A DNA stretch of 64,000 nucleotides from Lysobacter antibioticus (lineage in GTDB: Bacteria > Pseudomonadota > Gammaproteobacteria > Xanthomonadales > Xanthomonadaceae): contig NZ_CP013141.1 of NCBI RefSeq assembly GCF_001442535.1, forward strand, positions 3,543,028 through 3,607,027. The letters are read 5' to 3'. The notes beneath the pieces are model-generated. The model was not told the origin of the DNA and did not search any database. It worked only from the letters and a program-made list of their open reading frames with translations. A program made the translations under genes and the position numbers. Shown here in pieces: positions 31,693 to 40,068 of this stretch; the stretch's first letter is position 1, and each line of letters starts with the position of its first letter.

Positions 31693-32304
31693 ATGTCCCT
31701 GTCCGGCCGTTCACCTTCGTCAGTCGATACGTATTCGGAACGCTCCGACGGCCACGGTGTGCGCTGGACCTGGCTGCCGCACCGGCACGGCCGACCGGCC
31801 GAACCGGAAGCGCGCGAATGGCTGGCCGGGCAGCTCGGCGATCCGGCCTTGTCGCTGACCCGCGACGGCCGCCAGCGTCCGCACCTGGATCCGCCGCACG
31901 ATCGCTACGACTGCAATTGGAGCCACAGCGGCGAACGCCTGCTGGTCGCGCTGGCCCTGCAGGCCCGGGTCGGCGTCGACCTGGAGCGCCTGCAACGGCG
32001 GCCGCGCGCGTTGGAAGTGTCGGCGCGTTTTTTCACCGATCGCGAATCCGACTGGCTGCGCGCGCACCCCGATCGCGACCGCGCCTTCCTGCGCCTGTGG
32101 TGCGCCAAGGAAGCGGTGCTCAAGGCGCATGGCCACGGGCTGTCGTTCGGCCTCGACAAGCTGCGTTTCGAAGAACGCGACGACAAGCTGCGCCTGGTCG
32201 AATGCGATCCGGCCTTGGGCCGGGCGGAGCAGTGGACCTTGCGCGAGATCGAGCCGGCCCCGGGGTATCTGGGCGCGTTGGCATGGCGGCCGTTGGCGGA
32301 ATAA
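31693..32304 (+). CDS. 4'-phosphopantetheinyl transferase, Sfp type
   Basis: A 203-residue enzyme that moves phosphopantetheine from CoA to the serine of carrier proteins. The two signature motifs are GVDLE (94-98, metal ligand Asp96) and WCAKEAVLKAHG (136-147, with Glu140). It is the only such enzyme in the window, so it is a candidate activator of the NRPS carrier domains at 1-10 kb as well as of a partner for the divergent AMP-ligase. Length is short but within the family range. Confidence 0.93.
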   Translation: MSLSGRSPSSVDTYSERSDGHGVRWTWLPHRHGRPAEPEAREWLAGQLGDPALSLTRDGRQRPHLDPPHDRYDCNWSHSGERLLVALALQARVGVDLERLQRRPRALEVSARFFTDRESDWLRAHPDRDRAFLRLWCAKEAVLKAHGHGLSFGLDKLRFEERDDKLRLVECDPALGRAEQWTLREIEPAPGYLGALAWRPLAE

Positions 32305-32489
32305 GCGGCGCGGAATGATCGGCATCGAAGCCGCGACCTCGGGTTTCGTCGTCGGTGCGATGACGCTCGCGGCTCGGGACCGCAGGAAATCCAGTAGCAC
32401 GCCGCTTCTACCCGCAAGCGACCCGACCCAGGCGTGCGCTGACCGCTCATGGCTGCGCCCGACTCGGCCCATCGGCGATACTGTCGTCG

Positions 32490-33203
32490 ATGAATACCCC
32501 CGTCTCCCTACCGCCCGGGCTGCGCAGCGAGCTCGAAGCCGGCCTGTCCGCGCTCGCCCTCGATCCGGCCCTGGCCGCGCCCCTGCTGGACTACCTGGCC
32601 CTGCTCGCGCGCTGGAACCGCACCTACAACCTGACCGCCGTGCGCGACCCGCACGAGATGGTCGGCAAGCACCTGCTCGACTCGCTGGCCATGCACCCCT
32701 ACGTCGAGGAACTCGCCGGCCGCGGCGGCGCCCTGGCCGACCTGGGCACCGGCGCCGGCCTGCCCGGCATTCCGCTGGCCATCGTCAAACCCGGCCTGCG
32801 CGTGACCCTGGTCGAGAGCAACGGCAAGAAGGCCCGCTTCATGCGCGAAGCCTTGCGCCAGCTGGGCCTGAAGGATGCGCGCGTGGCCGAGTCGCGAATC
32901 GAGGCCTTCGCCGAGCCCGGCGCCTACGACGCGATCACCGCGCGCGCCCTGGCGACCCTGCCGCTGATCCTCGAACTCGGCGGCCACCTGCTCAAGCCCG
33001 GCGGCGTGCTGTTGGCGATGAAGGGCGTACGCCCGGACGAGGAGATCGCCGCCCTGCCGGCCGGCTGGAGCCTGCGCTCGGTCGAACCGATGCGGGTGCC
33101 CGGCCTGGCCGCCGAGCGGCATATGGTCGTGGTCGGGCGCAGCGGCGATGCCCCGACGCTTCCTGATCCCCGGCCCCTCCCCGACTCCCGCCCTGGGGCA
33201 TAA
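32490..33203 (+). CDS. rsmG: 16S rRNA (guanine527-N7)-methyltransferase RsmG
   Basis: A 237-residue SAM-dependent methyltransferase modifying G527 of 16S rRNA. The N-terminal helix [14 protein letters not shown] and the SAM-binding loop LGTGAGLPG (85-93) are family hallmarks. The order rsmG-parA-parB is conserved in many bacteria, usually near the chromosome origin. Here mnmG is absent upstream. Confidence 0.96.
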   Translation: MNTPVSLPPGLRSELEAGLSALALDPALAAPLLDYLALLARWNRTYNLTAVRDPHEMVGKHLLDSLAMHPYVEELAGRGGALADLGTGAGLPGIPLAIVKPGLRVTLVESNGKKARFMREALRQLGLKDARVAESRIEAFAEPGAYDAITARALATLPLILELGGHLLKPGGVLLAMKGVRPDEEIAALPAGWSLRSVEPMRVPGLAAERHMVVVGRSGDAPTLPDPRPLPDSRPGA

Positions 33204-33210
33204 TCCCCAG
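33193..33210 (+). other. Perfect inverted repeat over the rsmG stop codon
   Basis: CTGGGG-CATAAT-CCCCAG: a 6-bp stem whose loop contains the TAA stop of rsmG. The CATAAT also looks like a -10 box for parA, but no matching -35 box was seen. It may be a weak terminator or part of the parAB promoter. Confidence 0.4.
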
Positions 33211-33275
33211 TCCGGCCGGCGCCAGGCGCCGTCCTCCTTCATGTCATCTCACCGTTACCGCAGGGGACGAGCCGC

Positions 33276-34094
33276 ATGGCCCGCATCATCGCCGTCGCCA
33301 ACCAGAAAGGCGGGGTCGGCAAGACCACCACCGCGGTCAACCTCGCCGCCGCGCTCGCGCGCACGCCCAAGCGCGTCCTGCTCGTCGACCTGGACCCGCA
33401 GGGCAACGCGACCATGGGCAGCGGCATCGACAAGCGCCAGCTCGAGGACTCGGTCTGCGATGTCCTGCTCGGCGAAGCCGACGCCGCCGCGACCATCGTG
33501 CGCGCGCCCGAAGACTTCGACCTGCTGCCCGGCAACATCGACCTGACCGCGGCCGAGATCACCCTGATGGGCCAGGACGCGCGCGAGCAGCGGCTCAAGC
33601 GCGCGCTGGCGCCGCTGCGCGGCAACTACGACTTCATCATCATCGACTGCCCGCCGGCGCTGTCGTTGCTGACCCTGAACGCGCTGACCGCAGCCGACTC
33701 GATCATCGTGCCGATGCAGTGCGAGTACTACGCACTGGAAGGCCTCAGCGCGCTGGTCGACACGATCGAGGCGCTCAAGGCCAACCTCAATCCTTCACTC
33801 GAAATCGAAGGCGTATTGCGCACCATGTTCGACGTGCGCAACAACCTGGCCAACGCGGTTTCGGCCGAACTCACCAATCACTTCGGCGACCGCGTGTTCC
33901 GGACCATCGTGCCGCGCAACGTGCGCCTGGCCGAGGCCCCGAGCCACGGCCAGAGCATCGTCGGCTACGACAAGGCCAGCCGCGGCGGCATCGCTTATCT
34001 GGGCCTGGCCGGCGAGGTGCTGCGTCGCCAGCGCGAACGCGACCAGGCCGCCAAGACCGCCGCGCGCGCCGTCACTGCGGAGACCCCGGCATGA
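33276..34094 (+). CDS. parA: Chromosome partitioning ATPase ParA
   Basis: A 272-residue ATPase that positions the ParB-parS complex during chromosome segregation. The deviant Walker A motif KGGVGKTT begins at Lys11, the signature lysine. DLDPQGNATMGSG and IIIDCPPALSLL follow. It lacks the long DNA-binding N-terminus of plasmid type Ia ParA, so it is the chromosomal Soj type. Its stop overlaps the parB start (ATGA). Confidence 0.96.
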   Translation: MARIIAVANQKGGVGKTTTAVNLAAALARTPKRVLLVDLDPQGNATMGSGIDKRQLEDSVCDVLLGEADAAATIVRAPEDFDLLPGNIDLTAAEITLMGQDAREQRLKRALAPLRGNYDFIIIDCPPALSLLTLNALTAADSIIVPMQCEYYALEGLSALVDTIEALKANLNPSLEIEGVLRTMFDVRNNLANAVSAELTNHFGDRVFRTIVPRNVRLAEAPSHGQSIVGYDKASRGGIAYLGLAGEVLRRQRERDQAAKTAARAVTAETPA

Positions 34095-35008
34095 GTCACC
34101 CTGCCAAGAAGCGCGGCCTCGGCCGCGGCCTCGAAGCCCTGCTCGGCCCCAAGGCCGCCGCCGAAGCGCCGACCCTGGTCGAAGCCCAGCCCGGCGATCT
34201 GTTGCGCAACCTGCCGGTCGACTCGCTGAGCCCCGGCAAGTACCAGCCGCGCAAGCACTGGGACGAGGACAAGCTCGCCGAGCTGGCCGAGTCGATCAAG
34301 GCCCAGGGCGTGATCCAGCCCATCGTGGTGCGCGAGATCGGCGAGAAGGGCGGCAAGACCTACGAGATCATCGCCGGCGAGCGCCGCTGGCGCGCCTCGC
34401 GCCTGGCCGGGCTCGACGTGATCCCGGTGGTGATCCGCGAAGTCGACGACCGCACCGTGGTCGCGATGGCGCTGATCGAGAACATCCAGCGCGAAGACCT
34501 CAATCCGCTCGAAGAAGCCACCGCGTTGCAACGGCTGATCGACGAATTCGACCTCACCCACGCCCAGGCCGCCGAAGCGGTCGGCCGTTCGCGCGCGGCG
34601 GTGTCCAACCTGCTGCGCCTGCTCGAACTGCCGAGCGAGATCCGCATCCTGGTCGAAACCCGCGCCCTCGAGATGGGCCATGCGCGCGCCCTGCTGACGC
34701 TGGCCCCGCAGGCGGCGATCGCGCTGGCCCGCCAGGCCGCCGAAAACCAGTGGTCGGTGCGCGATGTCGAACACCGCGTGCAGCAGCTCGCCGCCGGCAA
34801 GGTGCCGGTATCGGGCAAGCCCAAGCCGGCCAAGGCCAAGCCGCAGGCCGACATCGTCACCCTGGAGCGCGAGCTGTCGGAATCGCTGAGCACCAAGGTC
34901 AACGTGCTGCACGGCCGCGGCGGCAAGGGCCGCCTGGTCATCCACTACACCGACCTGGATTCGCTCGAAGGCGTGCTGGAACGGCTGCGCGGCAAGGTCG
35001 AGGCGTAA
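34091..35008 (+). CDS. parB: Chromosome partitioning protein ParB
   Basis: A 305-residue ParB/Spo0J protein: an N-terminal RGLGRGLEALLG ParA-interaction segment, CTPase/ParB motif GERRWRASRLAG at about 97-108, a helix-turn-helix (THAQAAEAVGRSRAAVSNLLR) and a C-terminal dimer domain. It loads on parS sites and slides as a clamp. I saw no TGTTTCACGTGAAACA-like parS site in the window. It is translationally coupled to parA. Confidence 0.96.
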   Translation: MSHPAKKRGLGRGLEALLGPKAAAEAPTLVEAQPGDLLRNLPVDSLSPGKYQPRKHWDEDKLAELAESIKAQGVIQPIVVREIGEKGGKTYEIIAGERRWRASRLAGLDVIPVVIREVDDRTVVAMALIENIQREDLNPLEEATALQRLIDEFDLTHAQAAEAVGRSRAAVSNLLRLLELPSEIRILVETRALEMGHARALLTLAPQAAIALARQAAENQWSVRDVEHRVQQLAAGKVPVSGKPKPAKAKPQADIVTLERELSESLSTKVNVLHGRGGKGRLVIHYTDLDSLEGVLERLRGKVEA

Positions 35009-35104
35009 GCGGCGACTACCGGCACACTGCCGCACAAGCGGCGTCCGGCCCGACTTCGGCGAGGCCCCGAGACCTCGACGCTCGCATCGGACCGGCGGGT
35101 TCGC

Positions 35105-35128
35105 GGTCGCGGCTCACGCCGCTCCTAC
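35105..35128 (-). repeat. GTAG-type REP element, single
   Basis: On the minus strand this reads GTAGGAGCGGCG-TGAG-CCGCGACC, with an internal inverted repeat. It matches the copies at 38782, 38902, 41560 and 41621. It sits in the 350-base gap between parB and the secreted protein gene. Confidence 0.8.
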
Positions 35129-35358
35129 CCTTTGAGCCCATGCCGCGCCCCTGGCTGCGCCGCGGCAAGCTGAGCACGGGCTCGATTCGTCCGGCATAGC
35201 CTGCGGGGACGAGCCGGGGCCGTCCTGTGACGCTTTACGGCGGCAGGGCCGGATCGATCCACTAAAATGCTCCGTCCATCTTGGCCGGCCGCATCGCACC
35301 GCCGTTCGAGCGCCCGCCGTTCGACCGCCAATACCGACACCACCGAAAGGAGATTCGT

Positions 35359-35790
35359 ATGAAATGGATTGCCGCCGCCACCTTGTTGCTGGCACCGGCC
35401 CTGGCCTTCGCACAGTCGGGCACCTGCCCCGAACTCAGCGACCCCAGCCTGAAATGGGGCGAGCGCCAGGGCGCCAACTACACCATCTGCTACCTCGAAC
35501 TGCCGTCGAGCCTCGGCGCCGGCTCGGGCCTGGGCGTGTACCTCGGCCAGCGCAGCTTCAAGCCGGGCAAGAAGGCCCGCGCCGAGAAGGGCACGGTCGG
35601 CACCCAGGCGGTGACCTGGTTCAAGAAGGCCACCGTCAACAACGCGCGGCCGTATTCGCGCGAAACCCAGATCAACCTGCCGGGCGCCAAGCCCAAGAGC
35701 AAGGTCAAGGTCTATGTCTGGATCGATGCGAGCAGCCAGGAACAACTCGACGAGGCCTTCGGCCTGTCGAAGCAGATCGCGGTGAACTGA
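35359..35790 (+). CDS. Small secreted protein, paralogue of the next gene
   Basis: A 143-residue protein of unknown function. A signal peptide (MKWIAAATLLLAPALAFA) is followed by a mature part of about 125 residues with two cysteines. AAAGGAG lies 7 bases before the ATG. The mature part shares an ordered series of patches with the neighbouring 35881 gene: a CPxL start, LxW, QG, CY, VYLG, PYxRET, LPxxK, and xIWIxA (here YVWIDA) near the end. This shows that the two are diverged duplicates. Probably periplasmic or secreted. Confidence 0.85.
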   Translation: MKWIAAATLLLAPALAFAQSGTCPELSDPSLKWGERQGANYTICYLELPSSLGAGSGLGVYLGQRSFKPGKKARAEKGTVGTQAVTWFKKATVNNARPYSRETQINLPGAKPKSKVKVYVWIDASSQEQLDEAFGLSKQIAVN

Positions 35791-35880
35791 GCGCAACGAA
35801 ACTCGCGACCGCGGCACGCGCGCCATGCGCGCGCCGCGGAGCGAGCGGATAATGACCGCCCGCCATCGCCCTAGGCCCGC

Positions 35881-36360
35881 ATGATCCGATCTGCTGCATT
35901 GTCGTTGCTGCTCGCGCTGGCGATTCCGGCCGATGCCTGGGCGACGGCAGCCAGAGCGGTCTGTCCGCCGCTGCCTCCCGCCAGCGGCTTGCGTTGGCTC
36001 CATCAGCAAGGCCCGGATTTCGAGCTTTGCTACGCCGGACGCGGCCCGATCGATCAGAACGATCCTGATCGCGAAGCGGCCTTCAGCGTTTACCTCGGAA
36101 ATTTTTCGGGCTTCGACAGACGCCCCCGGCCCGGCGGCGAAATCGGCCGTGTCGGCAGGTTTCCGGTGCTTTGGTACGCGGCAAACAGGCATCGCAGCCG
36201 TGACGACAGGCCTCGCAACCCTTATGCGAGAGAAACCTTGATCGTCTTGCCCACCCCCAAGCGCGCGTACGCGAGAACGGTGCATATCTGGATCAACGCA
36301 CGCAGTTTCTCCGAACTCGACGATAGTCTCCGCATCCTCAGCCGGGTCCAATTCGAATGA
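35881..36360 (+). CDS. Small secreted protein, paralogue of the previous gene
   Basis: A 159-residue protein of unknown function with a signal peptide (about residues 1-22). It keeps the same order of patches as the 35359 protein (CPPL, LRWLHQQG, CYAG, FSVYLGNF, NPYARETLIVLP, VHIWINA). The middle is longer and more basic. Its codons look less biased to G/C than those of its neighbours. The stop overlaps the epimerase ATG, so the two are probably cotranscribed. Confidence 0.82.
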   Translation: MIRSAALSLLLALAIPADAWATAARAVCPPLPPASGLRWLHQQGPDFELCYAGRGPIDQNDPDREAAFSVYLGNFSGFDRRPRPGGEIGRVGRFPVLWYAANRHRSRDDRPRNPYARETLIVLPTPKRAYARTVHIWINARSFSELDDSLRILSRVQFE

Positions 36361-37322
36361 CCATCCTCGTCACCGGCGCAGCCGGCTTCATCGGCGCCTA
36401 CGTCTGCCGCGCCCTGCGCGCGCAAGGCCAGGCGGTGGTCGGCCTCGACAACTACAACGACTACTACGACCCGCAACTCAAGCGCGACCGCGTCGCCGCG
36501 CTGTGCCCGGACGTCGATATCCGCGCGATCGACCTCGGCGATCGCGACGGCCTGGCCGCGCTGTTCGACGAGGTCCGGCCCGAGCGCGTGATCCATCTCG
36601 CCGCCCAGGCCGGCGTGCGTTACTCGTTGACCCATCCGCACGCTTACGTCGACAGCAACCTGGCCGGCTTCGTCAATCTGCTCGAGCTGTGCCGGCACCG
36701 CGACGTGCGCCATCTGGTCTACGCCAGCTCCTCCTCGGTGTACGGCGATTCGGCGACGCCGCCGTTCTCCGAAGACCAGCGCATCGACCAGCCGCGCTCG
36801 CTGTACGCGGCGACCAAGGCCGCCAACGAGTTGATGGCGCATACCTACGCCCACCTGTACGGCCTGCACGCGACCGGCCTGCGCTTCTTCACCGTCTACG
36901 GCCCTTGGGGCCGCCCCGACATGGCGCCGTTGCTGTTCTCGCGCGCGGTCCTGGTCGGGAGCCCGATCGAGGTGTTCAACCACGGCAAGATGCGCCGCGA
37001 CTTCACCTACATCGACGACATCGTCGCCGGCGTACTCGGCGCGCTCGCACACCCCTCCGAGCAGGACCCGCCGCATCGGGTGTTCAATCTGGGCAACCAC
37101 ACCCCGGTCGAACTCGAACGCTTCATCGCGGTTATCGAGGAAGCCGCCGGCCGCAACGCCGAGAAGGTCTACAAGCCGATGCAGCCGGGTGACATGATCG
37201 AAACCATGGCCGACACCCGCCGCGCCCAGGCGGCGTTCGGCTTCAAGCCGAGCACCGCGATCGAGCTCGGCCTGCCGCGGGTGGTCGACTGGTGCCGCAG
37301 CTATTTCGGCGACCGCGCCTGA
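36357..37322 (+). CDS. NAD-dependent epimerase, UDP-glucuronate 4-epimerase-like
   Basis: A 321-residue extended SDR sugar epimerase. The NAD-binding motif is GAAGFIG (7-13), the catalytic pair is Tyr150/Lys154 in LYAATKAANE, and the preceding serines are in YASSSSVYG. DNYNDYYDP and DFTYIDDIV are typical of UDP-glucuronate/galacturonate 4-epimerases. It would supply sugar precursors for surface polysaccharide or LPS. The start overlaps the small secreted protein gene. Confidence 0.92.
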   Translation: MTILVTGAAGFIGAYVCRALRAQGQAVVGLDNYNDYYDPQLKRDRVAALCPDVDIRAIDLGDRDGLAALFDEVRPERVIHLAAQAGVRYSLTHPHAYVDSNLAGFVNLLELCRHRDVRHLVYASSSSVYGDSATPPFSEDQRIDQPRSLYAATKAANELMAHTYAHLYGLHATGLRFFTVYGPWGRPDMAPLLFSRAVLVGSPIEVFNHGKMRRDFTYIDDIVAGVLGALAHPSEQDPPHRVFNLGNHTPVELERFIAVIEEAAGRNAEKVYKPMQPGDMIETMADTRRAQAAFGFKPSTAIELGLPRVVDWCRSYFGDRA

Positions 37323-37658
37323 GCCCATCGCCGGTTGTGGCGCGGCCGCGGCCGGCCGGACCGGCGCTTCCCGGCGGCACCGTGACGATGTGAAGATCCG
37401 GCTCGCCGCCGCGATGACACACTACCCGGGCCCCATCGCAGCCGCGGTCGGGTCCGGCAGTAAAACTCAACCCCTCTGCAGTTCCCTTCCCCTCGGGGGA
37501 GGCAGCCCGAAAGACCGGGCGCCCGGCCGCTCCGCCGTATCGGGGAGCGAGCTGCCGTCGCGTACCGGCGGCCGCGTATGCACTCGCCCGCATCGCGCCC
37601 GCCCCTGCCTGTCCGCTCCAGGGCGCAATCGCATCGAATCCATCGCGAGTTCCAAGCA
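37323..37658. other. Gap without a recognised gene
   Basis: This stretch holds only short G/C-rich inverted repeats such as CCCCTCGGGGG near 37490 and GCCCGAAAGACCGGGC near 37508. It is presumably the leader of the glycosyltransferase gene. No coding signal was seen. Confidence 0.4.
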
Positions 37659-38399
37659 ATGACGCAAAGCCCACAACTGTCCGTCGTCGTACCGGTGTTC
37701 AACGAACAGGACAACGTCGCCCCGCTGATCCAGGAAATCACCACCGCGCTGCGCGGCCGCGCGCCGTCCGACGGCGGCGATTTCGAGATCGTCTATGTCG
37801 ACGACCACTCGCGCGACGGCACCCTGGCCGCGCTGGAAGCGCTGAAGGCCGGCGTGCCCGAGCTGCGCGTGCTGCACCACGTCACCCAGAGCGGGCAGAG
37901 CACGGCGGTGCGCAACGGGGTCAAGGCCGCGCGCGGCGCCTGGATCGCGACCCTCGACGGCGACGGCCAGAACGACCCGGCCGACATCCCCAAGCTGCTC
38001 GCCAAGCGCGCCGAGTCCGCCGCCGAAGTGAAGCTGTTCGCGGGCTGGCGGGTCAACCGCCAGGACTCCGGCAGCAAGCGCTGGGCCTCCAAATGGGCCA
38101 ACGCGATCCGCAGCCGCATGCTGCGCGACGACACCCCCGACACCGGCTGCGGCATCAAGCTGTTCGAGCGTGCCGCCTTCCTCGAACTGCCGTACTTCAA
38201 CCACATGCACCGCTACCTGCCGGCGCTGATGCAGCGCGCCGGCTGGAAGACCGTCAGCGTGCCGGTCAACCACCGCGCCCGCAGCACCGGCGTATCCAAG
38301 TACAACAACCTCAACCGCGCCCTGGTCGGCATCGCCGACCTGCGCGGCGTCGCCTGGCTGATCCGCCGGGCCAAGGTCACCGCCATCGTCGAACGCTGA
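37659..38399 (+). CDS. Glycosyltransferase family 2, polyprenyl-phosphate glycosyltransferase-like
   Basis: A 246-residue GT2 enzyme with the GT-A fold: LSVVVPVFNEQDN at the start, VDDHSRDGT (48-56) and DxD Asp100-Gly-Asp102 (LDGDGQND). It resembles dolichol-phosphate mannosyltransferase/ArnC-like enzymes but lacks C-terminal membrane helices. The LABN gene follows 8 bases later, and the epimerase lies upstream. The set probably serves lipid-linked sugar or LPS modification. Confidence 0.9.
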   Translation: MTQSPQLSVVVPVFNEQDNVAPLIQEITTALRGRAPSDGGDFEIVYVDDHSRDGTLAALEALKAGVPELRVLHHVTQSGQSTAVRNGVKAARGAWIATLDGDGQNDPADIPKLLAKRAESAAEVKLFAGWRVNRQDSGSKRWASKWANAIRSRMLRDDTPDTGCGIKLFERAAFLELPYFNHMHRYLPALMQRAGWKTVSVPVNHRARSTGVSKYNNLNRALVGIADLRGVAWLIRRAKVTAIVER

Positions 38400-38407
38400 G
38401 GCCGGGC

Positions 38408-38743
38408 ATGGACTTCATGAACTCCCCGATTACGTGGTTGGCCTGGACCGGCCTGCACATGTCGCCGTGGAAACTGATCGGCCTGGTCGGCGCCTTCATG
38501 TTCGGCGGCCGCTGGCTGGTCCAGTTCGTCGCCAGCAAGCGCCACGGCAAGCCGGTGATCCCGCGCGCGTTCTGGTACATGAGCCTGGTCGGCAGCGTGA
38601 TGACCCTGAGCTACTTCGTGTTCTCGCAGAAGCAGGACTCGGTCGGGGTGATCCAGAACCTGTTCCCGGCCTTCACCGCCGCCTACAGCCTGTACCTGGA
38701 CATCAAGCACCGCGGCTGGCACCGCGACCGCAACGGCCACTAG
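38408..38743 (+). CDS. Lipid-A-disaccharide synthase N-terminal (LABN) domain protein
   Basis: A 111-residue membrane protein with about three hydrophobic segments and the LABN pattern FGGRWLVQFVASKR and AFWYMSLVGS. LABN proteins are often encoded next to GT2 genes and are thought to take part in lipid-linked sugar transfer. The pair with the upstream GT2 gene fits this. The start at 38408 is 8 bases after the GT2 stop. Confidence 0.9.
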   Translation: MDFMNSPITWLAWTGLHMSPWKLIGLVGAFMFGGRWLVQFVASKRHGKPVIPRAFWYMSLVGSVMTLSYFVFSQKQDSVGVIQNLFPAFTAAYSLYLDIKHRGWHRDRNGH

Positions 38744-38781
38744 GCGTCTCAAGCCTTCGTGCGACACGCGGGTTTTCAAGG

Positions 38782-38804
38782 GTAGGAGCGGCGCAAGCCG
38801 CGAC
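38782..38804 (+). repeat. GTAG-type REP element, left member of a pair
   Basis: GTAGGAGCGGCG-CAAG-CCGCGAC on the plus strand. It forms an inverted pair with the copy at 38902-38925, spaced by about 97 bases. Confidence 0.8.
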
Positions 38805-38901
38805 AACGCCACCCCGACCACCGCGTCCCCACTCCTAGCCTGCGGCTCCATCCGCCCTTGGAACCTCCAACGGGCCCCTCCGCCGCGATCTGCCAGCCCG
38901 C

Positions 38902-38925
38902 GGTCGCGGCTCGCGCCGCTCCTAC
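38902..38925 (-). repeat. GTAG-type REP element, right member of a pair
   Basis: GTAGGAGCGGCG-CGAG-CCGCGACC on the minus strand, facing the copy at 38782. Together they can form a long cruciform between the LABN gene and rpmB. Confidence 0.8.
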
Positions 38926-38971
38926 CCAGGGAGCTGGCCGGCGGTTTCGCTCATCCCCGCCCCCCAAGTGC

Positions 38972-39000
38972 TTGTTCCGGCTTGCATTTGCCGGCATAAT
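38972..39000 (+). promoter_or_regulatory. Candidate sigma-70 promoter for rpmB-rpmG
   Basis: TTGTTC at 38972-38977 and CATAAT at 38995-39000 with a 17-base spacer. It lies about 190 bases before rpmB, leaving a long leader. Confidence 0.5.
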
Positions 39001-39190
39001 GCGCGGCTCGCTGCGTCCGGCTTGCCCCTAGGGGCGACCGGGCGGACCCGGAAACGCGATTCCGGCCCGCCATGGTGCAGCGGTTTTCAATCCTGACCCG
39101 TGTCGCGTGGTGCGCGCATTCGATCGAATGCCGGCATCGGGGCCGCCGCCTCCCTGGCCAAGGGAAGCACAGACCTTTTCGAGGTGCGTA

Positions 39191-39427
39191 ATGTCCCGCG
39201 TATGCCAAGTAACGGGCAAGCGAACGACGACTGGTAACAACGTCTCGCATGCCATGAACAAGACCCGCCGCCGTTTCCTCCCCAACCTGCACGAGCGCCG
39301 TTTCTGGGTCGCCAGTGAGAACCGTTGGGTGAAGCTGCGTGTTTCCGCCCATGCCCTGCGCACCATCGACAAGAACGGCATCGACTCCGTTCTCGCCGAG
39401 CTCCGCGCCCGCGGCGAAAAGATCTGA
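39191..39427 (+). CDS. rpmB: 50S ribosomal protein L28
   Basis: A 78-residue large-subunit protein. [11 protein letters not shown] at the start, [19 protein letters not shown] and the C-terminal [14 protein letters not shown] are characteristic of bacterial L28. A GAGGTG lies a few bases before the ATG. It is followed 13 bases later by rpmG, the usual order. Confidence 0.97.
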   Translation: MSRVCQVTGKRTTTGNNVSHAMNKTRRRFLPNLHERRFWVASENRWVKLRVSAHALRTIDKNGIDSVLAELRARGEKI

Positions 39428-39440
39428 GGAGGACTGACCC

Positions 39441-39605
39441 ATGGCTTCCAAGCGCGACAAGATCCGCCTGATCTCGACGGCGAACACCGGTCACTTCTAC
39501 ACGACCGACAAGAACAAGAAGAACACCCCGGCGAAGATGGAGGTCAAGAAGTACGACCCCGTCGTTCGCAAGCACGTGATCTACAAGGAAGGCAAGATCA
39601 AGTGA
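39441..39605 (+). CDS. rpmG: 50S ribosomal protein L33
   Basis: A 54-residue protein starting [14 protein letters not shown] and ending KEGKIK, the full length of bacterial L33. It lacks the CxxC pairs of the zinc-binding form, so it is the cysteine-free version. A strong GAGGAGG precedes the ATG. A hairpin terminator follows about 85 bases downstream. Confidence 0.96.
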   Translation: MASKRDKIRLISTANTGHFYTTDKNKKNTPAKMEVKKYDPVVRKHVIYKEGKIK

Positions 39606-39689
39606 TGCAATGGCGCGTCCGCGCTTAGCGCGAACGCTTGTGCCATTGCCTCATCCCCGCGTAGGCGGGGATCAAGGCCTTCAGAAGAG

Positions 39690-39717
39690 AACCCGCCCAC
39701 GTGGCGGGTTTTCTTTT
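39690..39717 (+). terminator. Intrinsic terminator after rpmB-rpmG
   Basis: The 8-bp stem AACCCGCC/GGCGGGTT with loop CACGT is followed by TTCTTTT. This is a good rho-independent terminator for the ribosomal pair. Confidence 0.88.
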
Positions 39718-39721
39718 GGCC

Positions 39722-39799
39722 GGAATCGGGAATCGGGAATCGGGAATCGGGAATCGGGAATCGGGAATCGGGAATCGGGAATCGGGAATCGGGAATCGG
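39722..39799. repeat. GGGAATC heptamer tandem array, about 11 copies
   Basis: A second, shorter array of the same perfect 7-base unit as at 29151-29357, in the same orientation. It begins directly after the rpmG terminator, as the first begins directly after the xth stop. Confidence 0.95.
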
Positions 39800-39862
39800 T
39801 GATTCTCACGCGCGCCGTCGAGACCAACGCTCTCGGCCGTCATCCCCGCGCAGGCGGAGTGC

Positions 39863-39895
39863 ATGGATGCGCGAGCCAGTGGCTCGCGCATCCAT
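39863..39895. repeat. Perfect 33-bp palindrome
   Basis: Left arm ATGGATGCGCGAGCCA (39863-39878), one centre base, and right arm TGGCTCGCGCATCCAT (39880-39895) are exact reverse complements. It lies in a gene-free stretch with other intergenic repeat debris (CATCCCCGCG with AGGCGG at 39652 and 39841). Confidence 0.85.
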
Positions 39896-40023
39896 GAACG
39901 CCAGGGCGTTCAGCGCAATACCCCTGCGTGTTCGGCTTCGCCCAAGTAAAGCGGAGCCCGCCTTCGCGGGAGCGACGGTAGGTGGATGACGCAGTAACTC
40001 TTCCAACCGCCGCAGCCGCTCGC

Positions 40024-40051
40024 GCACAGCCGTGCGGCGATCCGCACGGCT
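40024..40051 (-). terminator. Hairpin downstream of the first protease gene
   Basis: A 12-bp perfect stem, ACAGCCGTGCGG/CCGCACGGCTGT, with a 4-base loop, 17 bases beyond the stop codon of the minus-strand protease gene. There is no T run; it is terminator-like. Confidence 0.55.
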
Positions 40052-40068
40052 GTACGGTCAGACGCGGC

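Noticed and set aside
33203..36000. parS sites near parAB
   Set aside because: No sequence close to TGTTTCACGTGAAACA was seen in the window.
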